In this document: positions 9,764 through 21,400 of the stretch, in pieces
How the letters are laid out: every line of letters starts with the position of its first letter
How positions within the stretch are numbered: the first letter of the stretch is position 1
Assembly (NCBI GenBank): GCA_030704615.1
Contig: CM060731.1
Span: 14,942,001 to 15,006,000, forward strand
DNA: 64,000 nt
Direction of reading: 5' to 3'
DNA from: Takakia lepidozioides
Taxonomy: Eukaryota > Streptophyta > Takakiopsida > Takakiales > Takakiaceae
Made by a program: the position numbers and the translations under genes
The notes under the pieces: generated by a model
Seen by the model: the letters and a program-made list of their open reading frames with translations, nothing else
Database searches by the model: none
Told to the model about the DNA's origin: nothing

Positions 9764-12702
9764 GGGTTCATCTCCAGAATGCCTGGAACAGGTTCTGAGG
9801 TTATTGTTATACGCAATTGACTAACCCACGATTGAAAGGATAACATCCTAAAGCAAGAAGTCTGTGCATAGCACAGAGACTGAAAGAGAAAAAATGTGTG
9901 TACTTCAGATTTTGAGTCGAACTTGGGCCACCCTTATACATCTTCATTTCCAGAAAAAACTCCTCGGGGAGGAAGCTTGGAATTAGAAGAGAGGCACGAA
10001 TTAGAGCCTGACAAGGACCGACCTTTGTCGGTCTTAACTTCTTATGCTGGATGTCCAGTTCAATTATCAACCACTATTCCCTCGCAGTCGTCGATCTAGC
10101 AGCTTTGTTGAGGTGGGTGGCATTTAACGGCACTGCTCACTGGATGCCTGCCTGCTGCTTCTGACGGATTCAAATAATGTCCGCATTCGAAGCTGTTGAA
10201 GAAACTCGTACATGTTTGGACCGCACTCCAAATCCTTCACTGCCACACACGCTCTTCTCCCCCAGGATTCTCTCTGTCTTCCTTGTCATTCCAAGAGAGT
10301 AGAGAGGTTCAGAGGTCAAATCTCCTTTCAAGCTCATGAAAGCTCTTAAGACTGCATATTTATGGTCCGATAGGTACTAACGTCCTCTCACCGCTAGAAC
10401 CTTGGGTATTTTAGTGGACAAAAGCGATCACAGTCATCACAGCACATTTGATAAGAGAGGTTGATGACTGTCAGCTCAGACATCTCCAGAGGCAAGCTAT
10501 GATTGAGAGAAGGGGAGACTGAGAAGATTGCATGGCCAGAGTGGGCAGATTATGAGCCAAGCTTCTTCACATGTCAGAGTCCTCAATCTTGTTTCCAACA
10601 CATTGGTGGTACCCTGTCCTTAACACTTGCACTTCCTTCAGTTTTATCACATCGAGTTCCATTATATTCAGTTCCGTATAGTCCCATACAATCTCACCCA
10701 GTAGTTTCTCCTTAGTGGAAACTAGAAGCCCATTCTTGAACTCGCATGAACAAGAAACTTTATAATCGGATAGACCTTAAGCTGTTTGCAAATATGCATG
10801 GCAAGTATTGGAGTGACTGGCTTCCAGCTTTTACACCCTGGACCAGCTCAATGCTTTGTTGAAGGGTCCCACAAAATTGAAGCCTCATGAAGAAGGTGGT
10901 GAACCTCCCTGTCTGCACCAGTACGGTCCTTCAGCCCAATGTAGCATGTAGCATCCTCTCAGTGCCCACTCGCTCACTCAACGCCTGACAATGTACGATG
11001 TAAGATGTCATGAGTGATAGATTGTCTTATGACAACTCTCTCGATGAATCCACCTGGATTCAATCAAGTGTTGAGCTTACAGTAGTCTCAATCGAGTATT
11101 AAATTGCCAACGGATTGCTTTGGCATGAAGAGATATGGGACTGGCCAGACTCGTAAACACGGCTACGGTGGTAGCTACACAAGACATGTTACAGTACAAA
11201 TCCTGACTGACTTCACAACTACTCATTTGGCCGTGACGTCGTCAATTGAAGATCCACTTTCGCGTAACCATTTCTCTGCAGAAAGCATTTTCTGTGTTGA
11301 GTGCGTGGGAAGAGCGGCTGGTAGAATGTAAGAAGTACGTATTCCGTGCTTCTATCTATTAACTGCGTTTCATTATACATCCCCGAATCAAAGGCCTCCC
11401 ACTACCCGGCAGCCCAGGCCCCAAATCATGGGTATCATGTGCTTCGCAGATCAGCTCAGTGCCATTTACTTATGTTAGAAGTCTGACAAGTGCCGACTGG
11501 AGGAAGGGAGAAGGGTATCCACCAAGCATCCCCAAATCAAAGGCTTCAAGTCATGTAATCACGTGCTTCTTAGATGAGATTACAGGCTTCTCAGACTGTG
11601 GTTTTGTCTGGAAATTTTAAGCAGATAGTCTGCAGCAAGCGTTGAAGGCTTCCCACCCATCATATGCTTATGCGCTGCTCGGGTAAGGTTGCTGTTTTCG
11701 AGTCTGACAAATCTGCGCAACGTTTAAGACCAAGGTGAGGAAAGCGTGTGAGATAAACATATGAGTGGGCTAGAAATGTTTGTCATTGGTGCTGTGTTTC
11801 AGGTACATCGCAAGCAGGGTGCCCTGGCGACGCGTTTTGCTGACGCAAACGCAGTGCGGTTTCAATCAGACGATCATCTTGGCTCAGATGACTCGTGTCA
11901 AGTTGCTCGGCTTTGATCAATAATCTTCTTTCGTCTGGAGATTGAAGAAAGCTACACAGGGTTTGATGATTTCAATCTTCAGTTGATTTTCGAAGAAGAT
12001 ATGGTTACACTAGGCAAAATCAGAAGGTCGACCCCAAGTGCATCACAGCATGGTTGTTTTCTCTTTCTTTCTTTCTTCTCTTTGTTTCGGAGCTTTCGGT
12101 TGGCTAGGCCCGGAGTTTCACGCTCCACGCTCCACAATGTTCCGAAACTGCGCTGTTTTTGCGATGGTCGTGATTTGGGTGAGGGGAGGACAGATGGAGG
12201 CATGATTCATCAGCAGCAATGGAACAACGGAAAGTGCAGTGGAACACGATGGAGGCTCAGTTTGGGAATGCCGATGCTCCTCGTATGGTACTCCTTGTCC
12301 CTCATGCCCAGTGTTTGCGTTGCAGTCTATGAGGAACTTTGCTGATCCGCAATTACTCTGATTGTTTTTTGTTCTCACTTCTCTTATGTGCTGGAATCTT
12401 ATTGTGAGCTATGTCTACTAAGCTGTATCAGACCTTCAAGTGCTTCACAAGCCTTTCACAAGGGAGCTCTATCACCGTGGGCGTTCAGAATCTTTCTTTG
12501 TCCTTCACTCACACCCAAAGACAACTCCAGTAACTTGAATCACATCTGTTTCATGCTAGAAAGCAGTCTAGTATCAACCTCACCCCATACTTCTACCGCG
12601 AACTGGATTGCGCTCGAGTTGTTGCATTGTTATGCGTTTTGTCTCATAGGCCGTTTAGATTGTTGGTGGACATTCTAAACTTTGGCAATTTCTTTTCTTT
12701 CA
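9764..12702. other. Intergenic region, no supportable gene
   Basis: This is moderate-composition DNA upstream of the XTH gene. Open frames are short and carry no recognisable domain. A pyrimidine-rich tract (12046-12085) and a short open stretch near 12200-12350 could belong to upstream exons of the possible gene ending at 13338, but no splice-consistent model could be drawn. Confidence 0.3.
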
Positions 12703-13338
12703 GATTGGGAGTCTCTACAGTCATCAAGTGGAACTGATGGTGGACTGCATCCACTAGACGCATATGGCTGCATGCAGAGAGAACCTCGTCCGGCTTCACC
12801 CCAGGCTGCTCCTGAAGAGTTGGAGGGCCTCCTTACCACACCCCTGCTGCGCATGACCTGCAATCATCACATTCCAGGAGACCACATCTCGTTCCAGAAT
12901 TCAAACACCTGCCCTGCATCCTCACACACTTGGAGTACATGTCCAATCCCCCACTTTGAATATGTGGGCATGGACCCCTTTGCCGTCTTCCAGGGCTGCT
13001 GGGCTAGCGCTTGCTGTGATAATGCTCATGGAAGTGACATTGTCAGCATTCACACCTTCCCGGTGCATGAGCCAAAGTACCTCCTGTGGATTGACCCTGC
13101 TGACCTAACCCTATTCGGGAATTTTAGAGAACAATACACCACACTCCCGCACTTGCCATGCATGACAAGTGCATTCCCCACCTCAACATACGACTCACAT
13201 CGAGATTCACCTTCTATACCTTATGGAGCATATCATCACTTGCACAGTATGGTTTCTAGAAACTCAGCACCACTGCCTTTCGAGTGTGACAACACCGGAA
13301 TCATCATAAGAGAGCATCTACCAGGATTGATTGATTGA
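12703..13338 (+). CDS. Possible terminal exon of an unrecognised gene
   Basis: An open frame of about 211 codons follows a strong 3' splice site (tttcttttctttcag ending at 12702) and ends with TGA at 13336-13338. It is rich in Ser, Pro, His and Cys, with segments such as WESLQSSSGTDGG and KYLLWIDPADLTLF. I recognise no domain. The length, and an intron-like acceptor exactly where the good reading begins, argue for a real exon. The unusual composition could reflect a low-complexity C-terminal region, for example of a regulatory protein, but this is a guess. Upstream exons were not identified. Confidence 0.35.
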   Translation, partial: DWESLQSSSGTDGGLHPLDAYGCMQREPRPASPQAAPEELEGLLTTPLLRMTCNHHIPGDHISFQNSNTCPASSHTWSTCPIPHFEYVGMDPFAVFQGCWASACCDNAHGSDIVSIHTFPVHEPKYLLWIDPADLTLFGNFREQYTTLPHLPCMTSAFPTSTYDSHRDSPSIPYGAYHHLHSMVSRNSAPLPFECDNTGIIIREHLPGLID

Positions 13339-16300
13339 AAACCTCACAATGAATGCCGAGAAAGAAAAACAAACCCAAACCCAGTATATACCACCAGCCA
13401 CTAATACACCAAAAGTGATTGTGGTTTGTTGTGATGCACTGCCAGTGTCCAAGCATTTGCACAGTCACCCATTTTTGCAACCGCCTCGAATCGTGCAACA
13501 CTGAAGTCAAAGGTGCTGCATGCTACAGCCATTCTCTGCAACTGAGCTTCTTTCCAAGCTGGTGCAAGAGAGTCACAACTTGATGTCTTTCTTCCTTCCA
13601 TACAGGGGCAGTGAGGAAGCCCCAAAGAACTCCACGATGCCTCGTTATCTACTCGCGCAGATCATGTACAGGTTACTTTTAAGAGAATGGTGGCAGCTCG
13701 TCGGACGCGTCAAGAAATTCGGAGGGGTAGCTCAACTGTCAGTACTCACTCTACCCCATTTGTGAAGGAGGAAACCTTTGGGATGGTCGTCAATGAGAAA
13801 TCCACACCAGCGGTTGCAGTGAGACAAGGAGAGTAAAATATGCATCATCAAGTTAGTAGTGGGTTGGACTTTCATCTCACGGAGTTGAGTAGCTTTGTGA
13901 TTTGAGAGGGGGAAGCACCTCCTTAAGCCATGTGACTCCACGACAGCAGTGGGAGTCACATTGTATGTCGGTCATTTTATGCACCGGGTCGAAGAGTGGA
14001 TGAACCCTTCTCCATAACCCAAAGGAAGATGGTGGGCCGTGCTTGTAGTAAAGAATTTATTTAGTATAGAGTGGGGTCGGAAATGGTGGGGTAGTAGCGG
14101 GTCAATATGCAAACTTCTTGTCTGCACCTTACCCACTTGAGTCTTCTTGTCATCGAGAGTCATGATATGAAGAGTTCCTGTGGAAATTGTAGTGCAAGCA
14201 AGTTCAGGTATCTATGGCTGCTTTGATTGCGATGCTTTCTTTTGGGTTTCAATCTTGATGGTTTTTTCCTTCTATTGCTGCCCATGACACTTAGTAGGAA
14301 CGCAGTAGTTGCTAGCCTTACTTCTCTGGCGATGCCCACCGCATGAATTTACATGTACCTAATGTTTCTGTCATTTACTTCACCAACCATGCACGACCTA
14401 AATGTCTCAGCAGATTGGTCCACAGGATTGTGAGCAGAGCATCTTTGTCTTGAGCGCCGGTTCAGGACCGATGTAAATGTCTCTCTTGTGAATGGATATC
14501 CACACGTTGAAAGGAGATTGTTCTTGCTTTCACTGGCTCCCTTTTGAATAGTTTTTGTTTTCAGACTCATCCCTCAGTTGCCTCTTCCTAGGTCCTCAAG
14601 TTAGCACAACTGACTTCAGAGGCTAGCTTGGACTCCATAGACTGTGTCCTTAGGAGGTCCTTAGTGACAGCAAAAGAGGAAGAAATGTTAAATTTTACAA
14701 GGATTATAATAGCCTGCATAGTCTTGACCCTTGTCCTGTTCTGTTTTGGGTCCTTCGTGGGTGGTACAACGTTGTTCTGTGGAGTCTACTCATTGAACAT
14801 TTGTGTAGATCTCCTTTTCTTTGTGAAGCCAGTCGAATCTGTGTTTGCAAGAATGGGAGAGTCAATGAACCAAAAATAGGACTTGGGCCACGGAAACAGA
14901 AAGTTTTGTTACTGGAAATGCTGACCAGTCCTTGTAATTCTCAACTCCCTCTGAGGATTCCCTGGACACCGATATGTGCAATTCAACTTACTTCAAACTT
15001 GTAAGGCGAAATTCACCTTCCTAATCTCAGGCACCTGGCCAAGATTCATCGTGCTTGTCTTTCTGTTGAATTATAAAATTCAAAGGAAGCCTAGGATCAA
15101 TGTTGAGAGGATCGTCGGTGCGACATCGGATAGATGTGCGTGCAGAGTTTACCTATGTATCGAAGTCCAAGTAATCGCATAATAAAAAAATGCTCCATTT
15201 TTTTTTTCCTGTTACATGTGAGGTTCTGAATTTCTTGCAAAAGAAAGGAGCTTAGTGACAGTTCTCTGTTGTTTGATGGTTTTGATGTTCAAGTGGCCAG
15301 GTGCATGTGGCTCAGGGTCTTGTGTTATTAGGCTTTGTGCTGTGGGAGTGGGTCGAAATGGGTTCAGTCAAACCCACACTCTACTGGAGAGCCTTGCAGT
15401 ACTTCTGGCCTGTAGGCCCATTGATATGCTCGGGCAGGGTCTTTGCACATATTTCTCTAGAAATGAGTAAGAGGTATAACAGGAAAGACAAGTCCGACTA
15501 AACCCAGGTAGGACAAATTTGCACCTGCGGAAACCAAAGTTGTTGGCTCAGGATTAAACAAGGTCTTATAAAAAACCCCAATGGAAGGCAGTCCAATGCT
15601 CAGGAAGCTCAAATTGGTTGGGCGTCTCGAATTTTTTTTATTCGAAGGTACCCCCAAATTTTTTGGCAGATACTCCCTTTAAATTCAGAACATGTAGCGT
15701 TAAGTCCAATCCTTTTGTTGGGCAGCCAAGAAATTCTCTAGCATTTTCGGAATGCTCGGCATTTGGAACATTGAAGCTCCCCTCACATGGGAGAGACAGA
15801 GAGCAGCTGCAACAACAAGAACAATGCATAATGTTGGAATTCAACAGAAAAGATCAAAGATGAAATGATTTACTGAGAACTCCACCCAAAAAGGATTTTC
15901 TTTTTTGTTGTTGGACAAAGGGATTTTTTTATTTTTTTGGGTTGACGGCCAAAGAAAAGGATATATTTTTTTCTTTTGGTTTTGCAAATAAATTTAAATA
16001 TATAACTTTTTTTCCCCTTTTTGGTGGTTTTGAGAAGGGCATACGCACACACACCCAAAAAGAAAACAAAAAAAAACCCCATTTTTTAAATCTTTTTTGT
16101 GGTTTTAACGAGGGCTGGAAAACATGTGCGCGTCAATGCACACTTGTTTTATAGCACACTCATGTATTCCATTCCTCTTCCTCCCCCTCTTAAAGGGCAA
16201 TGCCTTCATGGCCATATTCACCTTTCGGCATACGGTTTGTTTTGTTTCTACAAAATTCCGTTATGATTAACAAAAAAACATGCACTTCGCACTTATCAAA

Positions 16301-17053
16301 ATCATTGATTTCCGACATTATAAATCCGCAGTAATAGGCCCCTCCTGTCCACGGTGGATATAGGCTTTGCTTATCGGATCTGCTCTCGTTTAGGATTCGC
16401 TCACACAGAATCGGGTTTTGTTCACGCAATACGTAGTGTATTGGGGTGAAAGCAAGCTACGGTGACTCAAAAAAGTCCACTGTGTGGCATATGTGAGAAG
16501 TCCCAAGGTTTTTGAGAATTTTGATTTGATGATTATGGAAAAATTATAGTCGCTAGATTCATCCATGCGGAAAGATATGAACCATCTAAAGTTGACAGTA
16601 ATAGACACTATGACATTATTTCTATTTTTCCTAATACAAGACATTATTTCTATTATTTTATATTTTCGTTATATCGCAGCGGGAGTGAGGCTACTCTTCA
16701 TCTACATGAAATGTACTTTTAGTGAAACAAGTCCATTGTTTTACTTTGTTTCCATGCATTCATGTACTTGGCAAAATCAGTTTTTCGAGGCTCACAATAA
16801 TATATAGAAGTAAAAAATTTCACATTTTTTATGTTTTCTGTAGGAATTTAGTACCTTTAAGAGTAGAGCAATATTAATATGAGTCTTTTTTTATCATATT
16901 TGTTTTCTATACCGTACTTGCCTATGCTATTCGTCAGGACCTTGCCGGAGTAATTAATTTTTCTTAAAGAAGGGATCCGGCAGCATTTTTTTTAATTTCT
17001 GCAGTTCCGGCAGTTTCACGATAAATAATAGAAAAGCACTCTTGTTGTGTGTA
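13339..17053. other. Unrecognised intergenic DNA
   Basis: No gene or full repeat could be supported. There are A/T homopolymer-rich patches near 15190-15215 and 15895-16090, and several short hydrophobic open frames that look accidental. Confidence 0.3.
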
Positions 17054-17120
17054 TGTGTGGCTAGTGCAATGGTATTGCAAGTAAACATGGTGAGGTAGGT
17101 TTGGGGTTCGAATTTCTCTG
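17054..17120 (+). repeat. Possible tRNA-like/SINE head
   Basis: An A-box-like segment (tgtggctagtgcaatgg, 17054-17072) is followed about 35 bp later by a B-box-like GGTTCGAATT (17105-17114). No cloverleaf or A-rich tail with target duplication could be drawn, so this is weak. Confidence 0.3.
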
Positions 17121-17616
17121 ACATTCGTTCCTGGGAAGGTTTTATTTTAAATTTTTCCGGCAGTCTGTTTTTGCATTAAATTATCATCGGACAACATAGG
17201 CAGGTACGGTAGTGAGTGCAAAAAGTCAACAAGTCCTTTTATGGACTGTGACACTGTCGTTTGTATTTTTCTACCGTCCATTACTTCGACAAATCAACTT
17301 CATTTCTTGGTGAGAATTTAAATATTAGAGCTTGTAGTAGTCGGAAACATAAGAGTGAGTCCCATTTCATCAGTAATAAAATTTTGTCTCTTAGGTACAA
17401 TTGAATCAAACTATGTCGTGTAAAACACGTGCTGTGACACAAAAATTGAGCCACCATAGTCTGCTTTCACCCATTGCTCTCTCAGGAGGGCAAAAAAAAC
17501 CTCCATACATGTCTGCACACAGAAAACCAATTGTTTTAATTGTCCTTGGCCCAATGCAAACAACCTCCATAGGGAAAAGTCCAAACCAAAAGAGAATTGT
17601 ACATACCTCAAGGTCA

Positions 17617-17809
17617 TTGAAAAACTGTGACCATGCCTCAGTAAGGGTCTGTCGCAGTGGACCCCCCAAATCAGCAGTATGATTCTTCACGAGTATGAAT
17701 TCTTCGCCTCCAAGTAGATATTCAATTTCAGATGAGGGAACATAGTTTGAGAAGATTTCACTCTCAAGAATTGTCGTTGCAAATCTCGTAACTCGATGCC
17801 TTTTGACAC
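17617..17809 (-). CDS. Orphan internal exon, unrecognised protein
   Basis: On the minus strand a 193-bp open segment is bounded by a good acceptor (TTCTCATTGCAG) and a good donor (GTATGT). One frame reads through with ordinary protein-like content (HRVTRFATTILESEIFSNYV; LRQTLTEAWSQFFNDLE). I do not recognise the family and found no partner exons nearby. It may be an exon of a gene with long introns or a gene fragment moved by a transposon. A second frame is also partly open, so coding status is uncertain. Confidence 0.35.
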
Positions 17810-19289
17810 CTGCAATGAGAATAGATCTTCGTATGTTAAAAAAACAATACAAGTTCTATAACTCCATCCTCCGGTCCCTTCGAGAAAAATTTCTTTCCAA
17901 AAAATACTTCGGTGGATCTGATAATTAGGTTCATGTTTGCTCCTCAAAAGACGAATATAAGCTTGAATGTTGTAAGTAGCTTTTCACTTTCTAGTTTTAA
18001 TTTGTAGAAAATGAATCTCGAATTTCGTCGTATCTTCAAGATTGTTGGTGGTTAAAAATTGATGGCACGCCGAGAGTGCTTTACAACATTGATATGGAAA
18101 TTGCAGATTTGAAGATTATACCAAGCTTCATTTTGTCGCTGGTACTTTGTGACAACTTTAAATTCCTCAGCATCGTCACTGACTTGCAAGTCGTTGGGAT
18201 CTCTGTCACTCATGTAACCTACTTATCATTCCGGCTATAATTTCCTCTCGAAACATATCATAAATATGTGTTGGTGCAAGCAATCCCATTAGTTCTATAG
18301 GCACAAATTGATGAAGAATCGGGAGAGGAACAAAGAGCTTCAAAGCTAACATTGGATGTAATAAAAATCCCAAACCTGCTGAATCACATTATGTTACGTT
18401 ATTCTGACAATTAATTTTTGTTAAGCGAGAACTCATGTTTACGACAAGTAAACAATCATCAAGACCTGGCAATGGGATCTCAAGGAGAAGCTAATCGAGA
18501 TGGGGACATGTCACAAAGCTCGTCTTTGGAGAGTTTTTGATGAAGTTGCTACACGCATTTATGAATTTGCGAACGAGGATATCATGGAGTCTTTTTAAAC
18601 ATTATGTGCAAAATCGAAGGTTGGGGGATGTTTCTATGTTGCCATTGATTTTATTACATCCAATCATGAATTCACATAGACGGAGTTGCTATAGGCATTC
18701 TCCAATCATGAAGTCCACCCATGTAAAGTCAATGTTATACGATTATATAAATCCACATATAATGTAGGAGGATGAACTTTCACACAGATGAAAACATGTC
18801 TTATAGTGTTATTTTGAGACGTCAATTTTGTAGATTTCGTGATCTTTGCATAATTCGATTTTCAACTTGAAAGAGATTTCAAACTACTATTTTGAGTTTG
18901 TGACCGTTTTGGTGCCCCTACTCAAACCATCTTTATGCAAAGCTCTCAACATTTCATTCTTTTTGTTTGTGTTTGCAATACCTTCGTTTGCCCTGCAAAG
19001 CTACTCTCATTATTATTTTTTGTGCTTCAAGTACATTATTTTTCCTACTTTGCTTTGACACTCTCAATCTCTTTGTATCATATTTCAAGCTCTATTTGTG
19101 CATCTCTATGTACTTCAAGTTCAGCTTAGTACAGTGTCTTTTCTCACTAATACTATTTTGTTTAGTTCAAGGTACAAATTGTCACATCTAACTACTACAA
19201 ATGAAGTTGCAGTTCATCTTCTACAATCCTGCAAGTACAAGGAGACAACCTAGTAGACGTATTAGTCAAGAGACAATTTGCACAATATG
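17810..19289. other. AT-rich DNA without a recognised gene
   Basis: The stretch contains only short open frames with biased composition. I see nothing else supportable before the target duplication of element 1. Confidence 0.3.
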
Positions 19290-19294
19290 ACTAT

Positions 19295-19379
19295 GTCGTG
19301 CGCATACATATCGCTACACAACTACATCGCTGTCCAAACCACACCACACATATATGCACAATAAAGTAGTCTAGCACAA
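19295..19379 (-). repeat. Element 1 terminal segment B2
   Basis: This 85-bp segment (GTCGTGCGCATACATATCGC at its plus-strand start) is an almost exact copy of B1 at 19732-19816. It lies outside A2 at the element's 3' end and directly abuts the target duplication. Confidence 0.9.
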
Positions 19380-19729
19380 TGATAACCAAACTAGATAACA
19401 CACACTCTCACACAAAACATGCAATCCCTCAACATCACTCTTTAGATAATAGTCGAGCCAGGGGCACCCCAAGCTATGGGGACTCCACCCCACAACAACC
19501 TACACTCCCATCATAAGCACACTCAGATCTGAAGAATGCAGGAGCTCGGTCGCGCAGGCTCAACTCGAGAGAGATGAGCTGCGCGACTGCCGCTCTCGTG
19601 AAGATAAGACGGACCAGGTGTCAAACTAAACTTGACACCTGATTTAACACTTGACCTAAATCCAAGTGTTAAATACAAATAACTAGTTTTATGCTAGCTG
19701 TTTTCACACTGTGCTTATTTAACTTGACA
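19380..19729 (-). repeat. Element 1 terminal repeat A2
   Basis: This 350-bp segment (plus strand TGATAACC...AACTTGACA) is repeated as A1 at 29049-29404. It contains the hairpin with the presumed primer segment: arms GCGCA(G)GCTCA and TGAGCTGCGC at 19552-19584 around a 12-nt loop. Two more hairpins follow at 19615-19641 and 19643-19673. Confidence 0.9.
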
Positions 19730-19731
19730 GC

Positions 19732-19816
19732 TGTCGTGCGCATACATATCGCTACACAACTACATCGCTGTCCAAACCACACCACATATATGCACAATAA
19801 AGTAGTCTAGCCACAA
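19732..19816 (-). repeat. Element 1 internal segment B1
   Basis: B1 lies between the polypurine tract and A2 and duplicates B2. The B1/A2 junction is the perfect 10-bp palindrome GACAGCTGTC (19726-19735). Confidence 0.9.
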
Positions 19817-19832
19817 TCGCCCCCCTAGCTGG
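19817..19832 (-). promoter_or_regulatory. Polypurine tract of element 1
   Basis: On the minus strand CCAGCTAGGGGGGCGA directly precedes B1 (TTGTGG...). The same tract occurs in elements 2 and 3 at the same place. It is the expected primer site for second-strand DNA synthesis. Confidence 0.8.
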
Positions 19833-20072
19833 TGGATAGGTCCCTCTACCTCCAGATAGCTACTACAAGATGTAATAGCCACAGCCGTACTAAGTCCTCT
19901 ATCACTGTCTTATCGTGCTCAAACTACCAACCAAGAGGCCGGGTACAAGAGTAGCCCCATCGTTAGTCGCCGTCTTGCAATCTGTGAACTTGAGCCAGAT
20001 CTCGTGTGTTCAAGGTCTCCTAGTAGCTGGGCCTTGCGTTTCTTGTTAGCCTCCATGGTTGTATCCACTCCA

Positions 20073-21400
20073 CTATCCAATGCAATGTGGACATAACCAA
20101 TCCCCATCCGGAACCATCTCAAGAGGTGGAGTCAAGCATCCCATATGCCAACCTCTAGAGCACCGATCACACACCAGCATGGTGGCTGCCCTTTAGCAGA
20201 CCCACACAACATGCACCTCAAACCTGCAGATACCACTGCCAGGTTTGGGTCAATCCTGCCATCGACATTCGGAAGGTGACATGGCGCACAATTACGCACA
20301 TGGTCCTTCCAAGTTATGCCATCCCGACCCTCCAAGACCAAGACGCCTGAGGGCAAGACCCTCTCGAACCCTCAAAAATAACACGTCCTGCAGTCACATC
20401 CAGGGTCGTAGGAGCAGTCTGCTGCAGATAGACATAGTCACCAGGGTTGAATCTCCGAACCCCAGGACGATAGCCCCCACCACGTATGGTAGCATACCTC
20501 AACGTATCACGGTGTTGTGCAATGGCAAGGTTCTCGAAAGCCATGGGCATGACTCTCTTGAACAACTCTGCACGCTGCTCACATGCACGTGCCCACGTCC
20601 GGATCGTCAAGGTTAAGAACTGTAGCAGCTTCTCTGCGAATGGATGTAGGCAAATCCGGCTCTCGGCCAAAGAGAAGAAAGTATGGTGAGAAGGAGGCAA
20701 GTGATGCTTGCTTGCTGAACCTGTAGCCCATGGCTCCAGGTAACTGAAGGTCCCAATCTCCTAGGTGTCCCTTCTGCAAGCCATACTTGCGCAAACCCCT
20801 CTTTACTGTCTGAACAACTCTCTCTGCCAAGCCATCGGCCTCAGGATGATCCGAGAAGTGGTGCGGTGGTCTATCAAGGCCTTGTCACACAAAGCCTGAA
20901 ACTCCCCCAAGAACTCTCTCCCTTGGTCCGTGAGTACCTCAGCTGGAGCACCGAATCGCTAAGCACACAATCCAAGAATGCATACGCAGCTCCCTCACTA
21001 GCCTTATCAGGCAATGGAACCAATTCAATCCACTTGGAGAAGTGCTCCACCATCACCAACACGTACTTGTTGTGGCGCATGGTCAGTGGCAACGGCCCTG
21101 CGAAGTCAAGACTCACCTGTAGCCCAATCCCATGATCGGAAGAGGGTGCAATTGTGGAGTAGGGGCGTTGAATGAAGCACGCACCCTGTCACACACCATG
21201 CACCTAGCCACAAATTGTTGCACCTCTGTGTGCATACCACGCCACCAATACTGCCCTGCACTGAGTGCGTCGCACCCCAAAATGCCCCAACTCCTCATGG
21301 GCATGCCGCACTAACCGTGCCCGCTGTGTTGGGTGAGGCACAATCCTCACTCGACCATCCTCCCACACTCGGAGCAGGTGTGTCCCCTCCCACCTGAACC
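20073..21400 (-). pseudogene. Element 1 integrase with C-terminal PHD finger (frameshifted)
   Basis: The integrase inserts cDNA into host chromosomes. Visible parts are the N-terminal zinc-binding region (RLVRHAHEELGHFGVRR and, after a frame break, CMVCDRVRASF), then the catalytic core with MSLDFAGPLPL (first Asp); the LTDQGREF and post-HPEADG Glu region are disrupted by small indels here but intact in element 3. A glycine-rich GGGYRPGVRRF domain follows, then [11 protein letters not shown] beginning a PHD-type C4HC3 finger that ends in DGDWLCPHC and a TAG stop at 20073-20075. A one-base loss in the finger puts its two halves in different frames. A chromodomain, usual at this position in chromoviruses, is absent. 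Confidence 0.82.

Noticed and set aside
19295-19816. Simple tandem duplication of an LTR end in one copy
   Set aside because: The same B-A-B order recurs in three elements with unrelated A sequences, so it is a family property and not a local accident.
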